Shown here in pieces: positions 1-8,655 of a stretch of 64,000 nt of DNA. Within the stretch, counting starts at the first letter, position 1. The number at the start of each line of letters is the position of its first letter. The DNA comes from Haemophilus parainfluenzae (lineage in GTDB: Bacteria; Pseudomonadota; Gammaproteobacteria; Enterobacterales; Pasteurellaceae), in NCBI RefSeq assembly GCF_014931375.1, contig NZ_CP063117.1, positions 1,233,501 to 1,297,500 on the forward strand. The letters are read 5' to 3'. The notes beneath the pieces were generated by a model, which worked only from the letters and a program-made list of their open reading frames with translations, searched no databases and was not told the origin of the DNA. The position numbers and the translations under genes were made by a program.

Positions 1-1772
1 CAAAATCTCGTGGCACTGTGATTGCTGATGAAAAAGTCACGCTTTACGGTGTGCCGATTGTGGCAGCACGACCAGTGAATTACGGTGCTATTGATCCAAC
101 GGTAAGCCGTGAGATCTTTATTCAATCTGCCTTAGTGGAAGGGGATTGGAATACCAAACATAAATTCTTCAAAGAAAATCAACGACTCGTTCGAGAAGTA
201 GAAGAGTTAGAACATAAAAGCCGCCGCCGCGATATTTTGGTGGATGATCGCACGCTTTTTGAATTTTACGATCAGCGTATTGGTACGGAAGTGGTTTCCC
301 AAAAACATTTTGATACCTGGTGGAAAAAGGCGCAGCAAAAAGATCCGGAATTGCTTAATTTTGAACGTTCATTCTTGATTAATGATGATGCGGAACAAGT
401 GAGCAAGCTGGATTTCCCGAATTTCTGGCATCAAGGCAATTTGAAACTCAAACTGACGTATCAATTTGAACCGGGTACCGATGCAGATGGTGTGACCGTG
501 CATATTCCATTGCCATTGCTCAACCAAGTGGAAATGACAGGCTTTGACTGGCAAATTCCAGGTTTGCGTGAAGAATTGGTGATTGCGCTGATTAAATCTC
601 TGCCGAAATCTTATCGCCGTAATTTTGTGCCGGCACCTAATTATGCCCAAGCTTTTTTAAGTCGCGCCGTGCCGTTGGAAAAACCGTTATTAGATACGCT
701 GATTTATGAATTACGTCGTATGACGGGCGTTACCGTAGAAGCGGAACATTGGAATTGGGAACAAATTCCAAGCCATTTGAAAATGACTTTCCGTGTGGTG
801 GATGAGAACGGCAAGAAAATTGCCGAATCCATGAATTTGGATGAGCTAAAATTCAACTTAAAAGATCGAGTGCAGGAAAGTATTTCTGCTGTGGCAGATG
901 ATGGCATTGAGCAAAGCGGGCTGCATATTTGGAGCTTTGCAGATTTACCACAATGCTACGAACAAAAACAACGTGGTTTCAGCGTCAAAGCGTTCCCAGC
1001 CATCGTAGATGAAAAAGATGCGGTAGGCATTAAACTGTTTGAAACAGAATTTGAGCAAGCGGTGGCGATGCAACAAGGTTTACGCCGTTTGTTATTGCTC
1101 AATGTTCCGTCACCAATTAAATATCTGCATGAAAAATTGCCGAATAAGGCTAAATTAGGTCTGTATTTTACCCCGTTCGGTCGTGTGTTGGATTTGATTG
1201 ATGACTGTATCGCTTGTGCGGTGGATAAACTGATTGCCGATTTTGGCGGGTTTGTTTGGGATGAAGCAGGCTTTGAAAAACTACGTGATTTCGTGCGAGA
1301 AAACCTTAATGAAGTGACCGTGGATATCGCACAGAAAGTGGAGCAAATCCTCTCTCTCAATCATGCCTTAAACCAACGTTTAAAAGGTAAAATGGATTTC
1401 ACCATGGCCTTTGCGTTTTCTGATATTAAGGCGCAATTAAGCGGGCTGATTTACCCAGGTTTTGTGCAAAAGAGCGGTTATGATCGCCTACCAGATTTAC
1501 AGCGCTATCTGCAAGCCGTTGATAAACGTATTGATAAACTGGCTCAAGATATAAATCGAGACCGTGCGGCTATGCTACGCGTAGAACAAGTACAACAAGC
1601 TTACCAACAATTGCTGGCTAAACTGCCGAAATCTAAACCAATTTCCGATGAAGTCGCGGAAATTCGCTATATGATTGAGGAATTGCGTGTGAGTTTATTT
1701 GCGCAGCAATTAGGCACAAAGTATCAGGTGTCGGATAAGCGGATTTTGAATTTGATTGAACAGTTCAAATAG
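1..1772 (+). CDS. hrpA: ATP-dependent RNA helicase HrpA, C-terminal part (5' end outside window)
   Basis: The open frame enters from the left edge (first full codon at base 3) and gives 589 residues, under half of the roughly 1300-residue HrpA. The helicase core lies outside the window. What remains is the family's C-terminal region, including the well conserved stretches ALVEGDW, ELEHKSRRRDILVDD, FWHQGNLKL and VHIPLPLLNQVE, which match the HrpA family closely. HrpA is a DEAH-box helicase that acts on mRNA and stalled ribosomes in the cytoplasm. The GTG at 18 is inside the protein and is not a start. A hairpin terminator follows the stop codon, so the gene ends its transcript here. The assignment rests on recalled family sequence. 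Confidence 0.93.
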   Translation, partial: KSRGTVIADEKVTLYGVPIVAARPVNYGAIDPTVSREIFIQSALVEGDWNTKHKFFKENQRLVREVEELEHKSRRRDILVDDRTLFEFYDQRIGTEVVSQKHFDTWWKKAQQKDPELLNFERSFLINDDAEQVSKLDFPNFWHQGNLKLKLTYQFEPGTDADGVTVHIPLPLLNQVEMTGFDWQIPGLREELVIALIKSLPKSYRRNFVPAPNYAQAFLSRAVPLEKPLLDTLIYELRRMTGVTVEAEHWNWEQIPSHLKMTFRVVDENGKKIAESMNLDELKFNLKDRVQESISAVADDGIEQSGLHIWSFADLPQCYEQKQRGFSVKAFPAIVDEKDAVGIKLFETEFEQAVAMQQGLRRLLLLNVPSPIKYLHEKLPNKAKLGLYFTPFGRVLDLIDDCIACAVDKLIADFGGFVWDEAGFEKLRDFVRENLNEVTVDIAQKVEQILSLNHALNQRLKGKMDFTMAFAFSDIKAQLSGLIYPGFVQKSGYDRLPDLQRYLQAVDKRIDKLAQDINRDRAAMLRVEQVQQAYQQLLAKLPKSKPISDEVAEIRYMIEELRVSLFAQQLGTKYQVSDKRILNLIEQFK

Positions 1773-1787
1773 AATAACGCCATAGTG

Positions 1788-1824
1788 ATGATAGCGTAAA
1801 GTTGTACTTACGCTATCATTTTTC
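1788..1824 (+). terminator. Rho-independent terminator after hrpA
   Basis: A perfect 12-bp inverted repeat (1788-1799 with 1808-1819) around an 8-base loop is followed by TTTTTC. It starts 16 bases after the hrpA stop codon. Confidence 0.8.
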
Positions 1825-1897
1825 TTTTGAAAGCATTACTATTTTTCAGATTTAAAACATTTCCAAAACCAACCGCACTTTCTCCCAAAAATCTTTT

Positions 1898-1913
1898 TGT
1901 GATCTACCTCAAA
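1898..1913 (+). promoter_or_regulatory. CRP-like site upstream of dcuC
   Basis: TGTGA-TCTACC-TCAAA matches the CRP consensus TGTGA-N6-TCACA at nine of ten core positions, with T-rich and A/T flanks. Its centre is about 87 bases before the dcuC start. A TACAAC element at 1933-1938 is placed as a -10 box would be if the site sat near -41. This fits catabolite control of dicarboxylate transport; it is a sequence match only. Confidence 0.5.
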
Positions 1914-1992
1914 TTTTCGTATTGAACTGATTTACAACTGCCAATTCAATCGCTATCTTGCTGATATTATTATTTTAATAAAGAGGTAAATT

Positions 1993-3351
1993 ATGGATCT
2001 GATTATAGGTTTGATTGCCATTGTCTTGGTGGCATATTATATCGTGAAAGGCTATTCAGCGACCGGCGTATTGATGTTCGGTGGCTTGGTATTGTTATTC
2101 ATTTCAGTGCTGATGGGACATTCGATTTTACCGGAAGGCGTGAAAAGCACCGGTTCCACCTATTTTGATATTTTAGAATATGTGAAATATCTACTCGGTA
2201 ATCGTGGCGGCGGCTTAGGCTTGATGATTATGGTGTTATGTGGTTTCTCCGTGTACATGACTCATCTTGGCGCGAACGATGTGGTGGTGAAATTGGTGTC
2301 AAAACCACTGAAAAATATCCGTTCACCTTATATTTTAATGGTGTTTGCTTACTTTCTTGCATGTTTGATGTCTTTTGCCGTGTCATCTGCAACAGGTTTA
2401 GGCGTGTTATTAATGGCGACATTATTCCCTGTGATGGTCAACGTGGGGATTTCTCGTGGGGCTGCGGCAGCAATCTGTGCGTCACCAATTTCCATTATTC
2501 TTTCCCCAACATCAGGCGACGTGGTGCTTTCGGCTGAAATTTCCAAAATTCCTTTAGGTGAATTTGCATTTGGCACCGCATTGCCGGTTTCGATTTTTGC
2601 GATTTTAGGGATTGCTGTAGCACACTTCTTCTGGCAGCGTTATTTAGATAAAAAAGAAGGTGTGCAAGTAGAACGCATTAATGCAGATGACATTAAAACT
2701 ACAGCACCAAACTACTACGCGATTTTGCCATTATTACCCATTATTGGCGTGTTGATTTTTGACGGTAAATGGGGTTTACCAAATTTACACATTGTTACCG
2801 TGATGGTGCTTTGTTTTATCATTACTGCTACGGTAGATTTTTTACGTAGCTTTAACGCAAAACAAACCTTCGATAATCTCATTGTGGCATATCGCGGTAT
2901 GGCAGATGCCTTTGCGGGCGTGGTAATGCTTTTAGTGGCGGCTGGCGTATTTGCGCAAAGTTTAAGTACTATCGGCTTTATCACTAATTTAATCGCCTCT
3001 GCACAATCATTCGGTGGTTCAGCGTTCTTTATGATGTTAGTGCTTGCGGTGATTACCATTTTAGCCACTATGGCGACAGGTTCTGGTAACGCGGCGTTCT
3101 ATGCTTTTGCAGAATTAATTCCAAAATTAGCCACTCAAATGGGCGTCAACCCAGCGTTCTTAACCATTCCAATGTTACAAGCTTCTAACTTAGGTCGTGG
3201 TTTATCACCGGTTTCTGGTGTGGTTGTAGCGGTATCCGGTATGGGAAAAATCTCACCATTTGAAATCGTAAAACGTATGTCTGTCCCAATGTTGGTTGGT
3301 TTTATTTGTGTGATTATCGGCACTGAAATCTTTGTTTCCGTTGCCGCCTAA
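1993..3351 (+). CDS. dcuC: DcuC-type anaerobic C4-dicarboxylate transporter
   Basis: The product has 452 residues and is almost entirely hydrophobic, with about twelve predicted membrane segments, as in the DcuC family. It retains the family's conserved glycine- and serine-rich stretches, for example SSATGLGVLLMATLFPV, ASPISIILSPTSGDVVLSAE and ATGSGNAAFYAF. DcuC proteins sit in the inner membrane and move fumarate and succinate, mainly exporting succinate during fermentation or fumarate respiration. The ATG at 1993 follows AAAGAGG (1980-1986) at a good distance. The gene is alone between two terminators, with a CRP-like site upstream. A DcuD-type name is possible because the two subfamilies are close. 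Confidence 0.85.
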   Translation: MDLIIGLIAIVLVAYYIVKGYSATGVLMFGGLVLLFISVLMGHSILPEGVKSTGSTYFDILEYVKYLLGNRGGGLGLMIMVLCGFSVYMTHLGANDVVVKLVSKPLKNIRSPYILMVFAYFLACLMSFAVSSATGLGVLLMATLFPVMVNVGISRGAAAAICASPISIILSPTSGDVVLSAEISKIPLGEFAFGTALPVSIFAILGIAVAHFFWQRYLDKKEGVQVERINADDIKTTAPNYYAILPLLPIIGVLIFDGKWGLPNLHIVTVMVLCFIITATVDFLRSFNAKQTFDNLIVAYRGMADAFAGVVMLLVAAGVFAQSLSTIGFITNLIASAQSFGGSAFFMMLVLAVITILATMATGSGNAAFYAFAELIPKLATQMGVNPAFLTIPMLQASNLGRGLSPVSGVVVAVSGMGKISPFEIVKRMSVPMLVGFICVIIGTEIFVSVAA

Positions 3352-3368
3352 TTTGATAGGTAAAAAAG

Positions 3369-3400
3369 AAGGGCTGATAGTGAATATCAGCCCTTTTGTT
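3369..3400. terminator. Bidirectional terminator between dcuC and folK
   Basis: An 11-bp perfect stem (3369-3379 with 3385-3395) around GTGAA is followed by a T run on the plus strand and preceded by an A run, so it can stop transcripts from both converging genes. Confidence 0.8.
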
Positions 3401-3405
3401 TTGAG

Positions 3406-3909
3406 TTAAGTGCGGTCAATTTTCTCGCTGTTTTTGATTTTATGCATATGATGATGTTCAAAGGCTTTCACCAAATCTGCGACTTTTTCGCCTTCCGGTA
3501 AAACCAAATCTTGTGCGATATCATTAAGCGGCACAATCACGAATTCGCGATTTTTCATATCGTAATGAGGCACGGTTAAGCGTTCATTTTGAATGATTTG
3601 ATCACCATAAAGCAGAATATCCAAATCCAGTGTACGCTCACCCCAACGACGTAAACGCACGCGACCTTGTTCATTTTCGATACGTTGCAATTCATCGAGC
3701 AAAGCTAAAGGTGGGCGAGTGGTTTCGATCATCGCCACCGCATTCACATAATCCGGTTGATCTTGCGGGCCTAATGGTTTACTTTGATAAAATCCGCTGA
3801 CCGATTTTAATTCGGTATTAGACAGCGAAGAAATTGCCTCTAATGCGGAATTTAATTGTTCTGTCGGCGTATTTAAATTGCTGCCAAGGGCGATATATAC
3901 TTGAACCAT
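3406..3909 (-). CDS. folK: 2-amino-4-hydroxy-6-hydroxymethyldihydropteridine pyrophosphokinase (HPPK)
   Basis: The product has 167 residues, typical of HPPK. The enzyme transfers pyrophosphate from ATP to 6-hydroxymethyl-dihydropterin in folate synthesis. Family motifs are clear: IALGSNL near the N-terminus, PDYVNAVA, LRRWGERTLDLDILLYG with the acidic magnesium ligands, and a VPHYDMKNREFVIVPL stretch. The start codon overlaps the pcnB stop codon (TAATG, sharing an A), so the two are probably translated in a coupled way, as in the usual pcnB-folK pair. The last codons (Asp-Arg-Thr) and the stop overlap an uptake sequence at 3408-3416. Confidence 0.95.
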   Translation of the reverse strand: MVQVYIALGSNLNTPTEQLNSALEAISSLSNTELKSVSGFYQSKPLGPQDQPDYVNAVAMIETTRPPLALLDELQRIENEQGRVRLRRWGERTLDLDILLYGDQIIQNERLTVPHYDMKNREFVIVPLNDIAQDLVLPEGEKVADLVKAFEHHHMHKIKNSEKIDRT

Positions 3910-5405
3910 TAGTTAGCCGCCTTAGGTTTACGTCTGCGGTAATATTTTTTCTTTGGCGCTGGATGCAATTTTTGTTGCTCTTGAACCAATTGGCGACGTT
4001 GTTCTTGATTGCTGAGTTGGTACTCATGCCACCATTTTGCGAGTTCAACGGTTTCGCCACCTTCCACTTCAGCACGCATCGCCAATAAATCAAAGGCTGC
4101 ACGGAATTTTTGATGTTCCATCGTGCGAGCAGGGTGAGAACCGGTACGTTTAAGCAGTTGTAATTGCAACATCCAAATATCACGAATGACGGATGTATGA
4201 CGACGAGGTGCGGCTAATGATCGGCATAATTGGTCAAGCACTTCATTTCCCGCAAGGGCATAAGCATCGTGATTGTTTAAGCCACCTTCATTTTTCAACA
4301 CATCCACTTTTTCGCGTAATGGATACCAGAAGAAGGCCGCAAATAAAAAGGCTGGATTAATGCGTAATTTATCGGCAATACGTTCATCCGTTGAATTTAA
4401 TGAAGTTAAAATCATGCGTTCCGCAAGGCTGTCTTCTTTTTCGGTGAAATAAGGCGTTAAGCTTGGGAAAAGCTGTTCAAATAAGCCATATTGGCGAAGT
4501 AATTTGTAGGTTTTTACGCCATTGCCAGACTGCAATAATTTTAAGCTTTCATCGAATAAACGCGCTGGTGGAATATTTTTAAGCAATGGCGCAAGCTCAC
4601 GAATTGGCTGTTCACTTGGTTTTTCCAAGAACATATCCAATTTCGCCATAAAGCGCACAGAGCGTAGCATACGCACAGGATCTTCTTGATAACGGGTTAC
4701 AGGATCGCCAATCAGACGTAATTTTCCGTTTTTCAGGTCATCAATTCCGTTGAAGTAATCACGCAACGTATTATCTTGCGGGTTGTAGTAAAGGGCGTTT
4801 ACGGTAAAGTCACGACGCTCCGCATCTTGTTCAATGGTGCCATACACGTTATCACGTAATAACATCCCTTCATCACTTTGTTTCGCTTGATTTTCGCTGC
4901 GCGCATCCGAATGGCTAGCACGGAATGTGGCTACTTCGATCACATCGCGTCCAAACATAATATGAGCAAGACGGAAACGACGACCAACTAAACGGCATTG
5001 ACGTTGGAATACCGCTTGAATTTGGTCGGGACGTGCATTGGTTGCCACATCAAAATCTTTTGGGTGTTTACCTAACAATAAATCACGCAAACAACCACCA
5101 ACGATATAAGCATCATAACCTTGACGTTGCAATTTTTCTACCACGGTAATGGCATTACGGCTAAACATGCGTGGGTTAATACCAAAATGAGAGGCTTTAA
5201 CGATATGTTTGTCGTGACGATGCACTTGGGTGTGCGTTTTTTTGTGGTGAGAAGAGGACGGGGCGATCTTGGGTTGTGAACGCTCTGCTTTTGAAACCTT
5301 TGGTTTTTCAGTTTTTGGCGCCGTTTTTGGGACAGGCGAATTTATATTGGTTTCAGTTTCTTTTTTAGTTTTTTTACCAAATAAATTTTTTATATAAGTA
5401 AGAAT
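3909..5405 (-). CDS. pcnB: Poly(A) polymerase I, probably starting at AUU
   Basis: This enzyme adds poly(A) tails to RNA 3' ends and so marks them for decay. The nucleotidyltransferase motif VGGCLRDLLLGKHPKDFDV with its DxD acidic pair is present, followed by RRFRLAHIMFG, RRDFTVNALYY and YQEDPVRMLRSVRF, and the C-terminus is basic. The first ATG or GTG in frame is a GTG at 5225 with no ribosome site, but the frame stays open upstream to a stop at 5411-5409. An ATT at 5405-5403 lies six bases after GGAG. Starting there gives 498 residues beginning (M)LTYIKNLFGKK, which lines up with the E. coli PcnB N-terminus MFTRVANF. E. coli pcnB is known to start at AUU. The extra segment is rich in Lys, Pro and Ser. 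Confidence 0.9.
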   Translation of the reverse strand: MLTYIKNLFGKKTKKETETNINSPVPKTAPKTEKPKVSKAERSQPKIAPSSSHHKKTHTQVHRHDKHIVKASHFGINPRMFSRNAITVVEKLQRQGYDAYIVGGCLRDLLLGKHPKDFDVATNARPDQIQAVFQRQCRLVGRRFRLAHIMFGRDVIEVATFRASHSDARSENQAKQSDEGMLLRDNVYGTIEQDAERRDFTVNALYYNPQDNTLRDYFNGIDDLKNGKLRLIGDPVTRYQEDPVRMLRSVRFMAKLDMFLEKPSEQPIRELAPLLKNIPPARLFDESLKLLQSGNGVKTYKLLRQYGLFEQLFPSLTPYFTEKEDSLAERMILTSLNSTDERIADKLRINPAFLFAAFFWYPLREKVDVLKNEGGLNNHDAYALAGNEVLDQLCRSLAAPRRHTSVIRDIWMLQLQLLKRTGSHPARTMEHQKFRAAFDLLAMRAEVEGGETVELAKWWHEYQLSNQEQRRQLVQEQQKLHPAPKKKYYRRRKPKAAN

Positions 5406-5415
5406 AATTTACTCC
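5403..5415 (-). promoter_or_regulatory. pcnB: Ribosome binding site and AUU start of pcnB
   Basis: On the minus strand GGAG (5415-5412) is followed by TAAATT and then ATT (5405-5403). The in-frame stop TAA sits right after GGAG, so no ATG, GTG or TTG start is available between this stop and the GTG at 5225. A second ATT at 5408-5406 is too close to GGAG to be favoured. Confidence 0.65.
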
Positions 5416-5451
5416 ATTCTCTGTGTTAAATGCACATTTGATAAAAACACG

Positions 5452-5481
5452 AAAAGTGCGGTTGTTTTTGACCGCACTTTT
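5452..5481 (-). terminator. Paired-uptake-sequence terminator after dksA
   Basis: Two opposed uptake cores (5454-5462 and 5471-5479) form an 11-bp stem with an 8-base loop, ending in T residues on the minus strand. It separates dksA from pcnB. Confidence 0.75.
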
Positions 5482-5502
5482 TCATTGGGTTATTTGAATC
5501 AA

Positions 5503-5940
5503 TTAACCTGCGACTTGTTTTTCACGAATTTCAGCAAGGGTTTTGCAATCGATACAAAGATCAGCAGTAGGGCGAGCTTCTAAACGACGAATGCCAATTT
5601 CTTCCCCACAAGAATCGCAATAACCGAAATCATCGGTGTCCAATTTTTTCAATGTGTATTCAATCTTTTTCATTAATTTACGCTCGCGATCGCGGTTACG
5701 TAATTCAAGACTGAATTCTTCTTCTTGGGTCGCACGGTCAGCTGGATCCGGGAAGTTTGACGCTTCATCTTGCATATGAGCAACAGTTCTTGATGCTTCT
5801 TCCACAATTTGCTCGTGCCATGCAGTTAAAATTTTTCTGAAATGAAGAATTTGATCTTCATTCATGTATTCTTCACCTTTCTTTGGTTGATAAGGTGTAA
5901 CACCGGCTAAATCCAGCAAACTTAGAGATGCCTTAGACAT
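5503..5940 (-). CDS. dksA: RNA polymerase-binding transcription factor DksA
   Basis: The product has 145 residues, close to the 151 of E. coli DksA. DksA enters the secondary channel of RNA polymerase and, with ppGpp, represses rRNA promoters and helps amino acid promoters. The coiled-coil tip carries Asp65 and Asp68 in [13 protein letters not shown], matching the functional acidic tip. The zinc finger Cys108-x2-Cys111-x17-Cys129-x2-Cys132 is complete. The start follows GGAGT on the minus strand. It lies upstream of pcnB-folK, as in many gammaproteobacteria, but the gluQ gene found between dksA and pcnB in E. coli is absent. The 5' side is shared with divergent rec2. Confidence 0.97.
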   Translation of the reverse strand: MSKASLSLLDLAGVTPYQPKKGEEYMNEDQILHFRKILTAWHEQIVEEASRTVAHMQDEASNFPDPADRATQEEEFSLELRNRDRERKLMKKIEYTLKKLDTDDFGYCDSCGEEIGIRRLEARPTADLCIDCKTLAEIREKQVAG

Positions 5941-6108
5941 TGATAACTCCTAATGTAGTAAAGATTTTAACGACTTCCTGTCTTGTTGTTTTGATTGATT
6001 CTTATCGGCTAAAAAATAGCTGACATAAGAACCCTGTTTTTTAAGGGCGATATAAATAGCAGAACTTCACCTATTTAGCAAATAAATTTAGCTTAGAAAT
6101 TTCAAATT

Positions 6109-6124
6109 TGCGATCGTGATCGCA
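6109..6124 (+). promoter_or_regulatory. CRP-S (Sxy-dependent competence) site upstream of rec2
   Basis: TGCGA-TCGTGA-TCGCA is a perfect match to the CRP-S core TGCGA-N6-TCGCA, which in Haemophilus marks competence genes that need both CRP and Sxy. It sits in a wider perfect 9-2-9 inverted repeat (6107-6126). Its centre is about 86 bases before the rec2 start. A TTATCT element at 6146-6151 is at the right distance for a -10 box if the site is near -41. Confidence 0.85.
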
Positions 6125-6202
6125 AAAAACAGTATGTTTATTTGCTTATCTGTGAGGTTAAGGCTAGTTTGCCTTACTTTCTCGCTATAAATCATACTTA
6201 AC

Positions 6203-8605
6203 ATGAAAATCACGCTATTTCAGCTGTGCATGATGCTCATTGTCTCAGCCTTATCCTTGCTTGTTGTGCCAGATTTTTTACTGGTCACTTGGCAACAGGC
6301 AGGGTTGAGCATTTTAATGTTGGTTATGACCGCACTTTGTTTCCATTGGTTCAATTATTTTAAAGCCAGAAATTTTTGCATGAGCACTATCTTGTTTGTG
6401 ATTACTTTGGCTTATGCGCATTCACCAGCTTTATCGTTATTGGGACAAGCAGAGAGAATTTCAAGTTTACCGAATAAAATCACTTTAGATCTTCACATTT
6501 CAGAAATTCTTCATCAGCAAGATTATCAAACATTGGTTGCAATAACGTCTTTATTTGATGGAAAAGCACAACAAATTTTTATTAATTGGAAAGCGCTAGA
6601 AAAGCCACAACTAGGCGAAGTTTGGCGAGCAGATGTAAAGCTTCGTCCTATTTCGGCGAGATTAAATCATGGAGGATTTGATCGACAGCAATGGTATTTT
6701 TCCAAAAGAATTATTGCCGTAGGGAATGTGAAAAGTGCGGTCAAAATTGGAGACGATTTTTCTTTCCGCACACATTTTTTACAGAATAGCCTCAAGCAGA
6801 CGGAAGGTCTTTCTTTACAAGGTTTACTTATCGCATTGGCATTTGGCGAGCGGGCTTGGCTGGATAATAAAACGTGGCTGATTTACCAACAAACGAATAC
6901 AGCACATTTAATTGCTATTTCAGGGTTACATATCGGTTTAGCAATGGGGATAGGCTTTTTCTTTGCTCGATTATTGCAAATACTCTTACCAACACGCTTT
7001 ATTTCGCCATGGTTTCCGCTTTGCTTTGGCGTGTTGATTGCCTTAGGTTACGCCTATTTAGCCGGATTTAGTTTACCGACATTTCGTGCAATGATGGCAT
7101 TGCTTTTTATTGCCATCCTTCAATGTTCTCGACGATACTACGCGCCTTCGCAAATGCTGTGTTTGGTAGTGGCATTTTTGTTGTTTTGCGATCCGCTTAT
7201 GCCACTTTCGGTGAGCTTTTGGCTTTCAGTTGGTGCTGTTACCTGTTTGATTGTATGGTACCGATATGTTCCCTTATCAATAATAGAGTGGCAACATAAA
7301 AAATTATCCAGCAAAGTGCGGTGGATTTTTGGCTTGTTTCATTTGCAGCTTGGGCTGCTGGTTTTATTTACGCCCATTCAGCTTTTCTTTTTTAATGGTT
7401 TGGCATTAAATGGGTTCTTAGCAAATTTAATTGCTGTGCCCTTGTATAGTTTCTTACTTGTGCCATTGATTCTCTTTGCTGTATTAACCCATGGTGCATT
7501 TTCTTCTTGGCATCTTGCAAATGTGATTGCTCAAGGTATTACACAATGCCTCAGTTTTTTCCAAGGCTCGTATGTTCCGATTTCGATTAATTTATCTCTT
7601 ATTCTGACCGCACTTTTAAGCCTTGTTTTTGGCGGAGTGTTATATGGATTGTATTTTGCATCTCAAGGGAAAACAAAAAATACACTGTTAAAATCGAGTC
7701 GATTTTTCACGTTAAACAGCACAAAAATCTTATCACCAGAAGAGTATAAACAAGCGCTTCGTAGTGTCATTTTTATTTTTTGTTTTTGTATTGGCACGCT
7801 TGGGTATCGATATATCACGAAACCCAAATGGCAGTTAGATACGTTAGATGTGGGACAAGGTTTAGCAACATTAATTGTGAAAGAGAGGAAAGGTGTGTTG
7901 TATGACACTGGCCCCGCTTGGCAGAGTGGAATAGGTAGCTCTTCTATGGCGGAATTAGAAATATTGCCTTATCTTCAACGAGAAGGTATTGAACTTGAAA
8001 CCTTGATTTTAAGCCATGATGATAACGATCATTCAGGCGGCGCTAAAGCGATTTTAGCCGCCTATCCAGAGATTGAACTGATTACACCTTCTCGTAAAAA
8101 CTATGGCGAAATGCACCGCACTTTTTGTCTTCAGGGGAAACAATGGCAGTGGCGAGGGCTTGATTTTAAAGTTCTTTCACCAACGCAAATAACAGATAGG
8201 GCGGAGAATCCCCAATCTTGCGTGATTTTATTCACGGATGGACAGTATCAGATTCTGTTAACCGGTGATGCGGATGTGGCAACAGAAAGATCTTTTGCTG
8301 AAAACCTCGGCAAAATTAACGTGTTACAGGTAGGACATCATGGTAGTAAAACTTCAACTGGAGAAATTTTACTAGCACAGACAAAACCGGATATAGCCTT
8401 AATTTCAAGTGGACGATGGAATGCGTGGAATTTTCCTCATCCAACCGTGATTGAACGATTAAATCGTTATCAAAGTGCGGTCGAAAATACGGCTATTTCA
8501 GGTCATATAAGGTTAAATTTTACTGAAAAGGGCATTGAAATTGAAAAGGCGAGAGGAGATTTTTTACCTTGGTTTGTCCGTGTAATTGGATTATCCACAA
8601 AATAA
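6203..8605 (+). CDS. rec2: Competence DNA translocation channel Rec2/ComEC
   Basis: The product has 800 residues, normal for Rec2. It forms the inner-membrane channel through which single-stranded DNA enters the cytoplasm during transformation. The N-terminus has several membrane segments followed by a soluble domain, then the ComEC competence domain with GLLIALAFGER, ISGLHIGLAMG and the membrane helices, and finally a metallo-beta-lactamase-like domain with LSHDDNDHSGG and VGHHGSKTS. No strong ribosome site precedes the ATG at 6203. Five uptake sequences lie inside the gene. The CRP-S site upstream makes it part of the Sxy regulon. The gene leads directly into msbA, the common gammaproteobacterial order. 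Confidence 0.95.
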   Translation: MKITLFQLCMMLIVSALSLLVVPDFLLVTWQQAGLSILMLVMTALCFHWFNYFKARNFCMSTILFVITLAYAHSPALSLLGQAERISSLPNKITLDLHISEILHQQDYQTLVAITSLFDGKAQQIFINWKALEKPQLGEVWRADVKLRPISARLNHGGFDRQQWYFSKRIIAVGNVKSAVKIGDDFSFRTHFLQNSLKQTEGLSLQGLLIALAFGERAWLDNKTWLIYQQTNTAHLIAISGLHIGLAMGIGFFFARLLQILLPTRFISPWFPLCFGVLIALGYAYLAGFSLPTFRAMMALLFIAILQCSRRYYAPSQMLCLVVAFLLFCDPLMPLSVSFWLSVGAVTCLIVWYRYVPLSIIEWQHKKLSSKVRWIFGLFHLQLGLLVLFTPIQLFFFNGLALNGFLANLIAVPLYSFLLVPLILFAVLTHGAFSSWHLANVIAQGITQCLSFFQGSYVPISINLSLILTALLSLVFGGVLYGLYFASQGKTKNTLLKSSRFFTLNSTKILSPEEYKQALRSVIFIFCFCIGTLGYRYITKPKWQLDTLDVGQGLATLIVKERKGVLYDTGPAWQSGIGSSSMAELEILPYLQREGIELETLILSHDDNDHSGGAKAILAAYPEIELITPSRKNYGEMHRTFCLQGKQWQWRGLDFKVLSPTQITDRAENPQSCVILFTDGQYQILLTGDADVATERSFAENLGKINVLQVGHHGSKTSTGEILLAQTKPDIALISSGRWNAWNFPHPTVIERLNRYQSAVENTAISGHIRLNFTEKGIEIEKARGDFLPWFVRVIGLSTK

Positions 8606-8655
8606 CAGGTACAATGCAGCCAATTTTTTTAAGATAACATGATGTAAGACAAGCT

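Noticed and set aside
2238..2537. 99-codon ORF on the plus strand inside dcuC
   Set aside because: It is out of frame with a clear transporter and has no ribosome site or family resemblance; a shadow frame.
3818..4183. 121-codon ORF within the pcnB-folK region
   Set aside because: It overlaps two well-supported genes in another frame and shows no family match.
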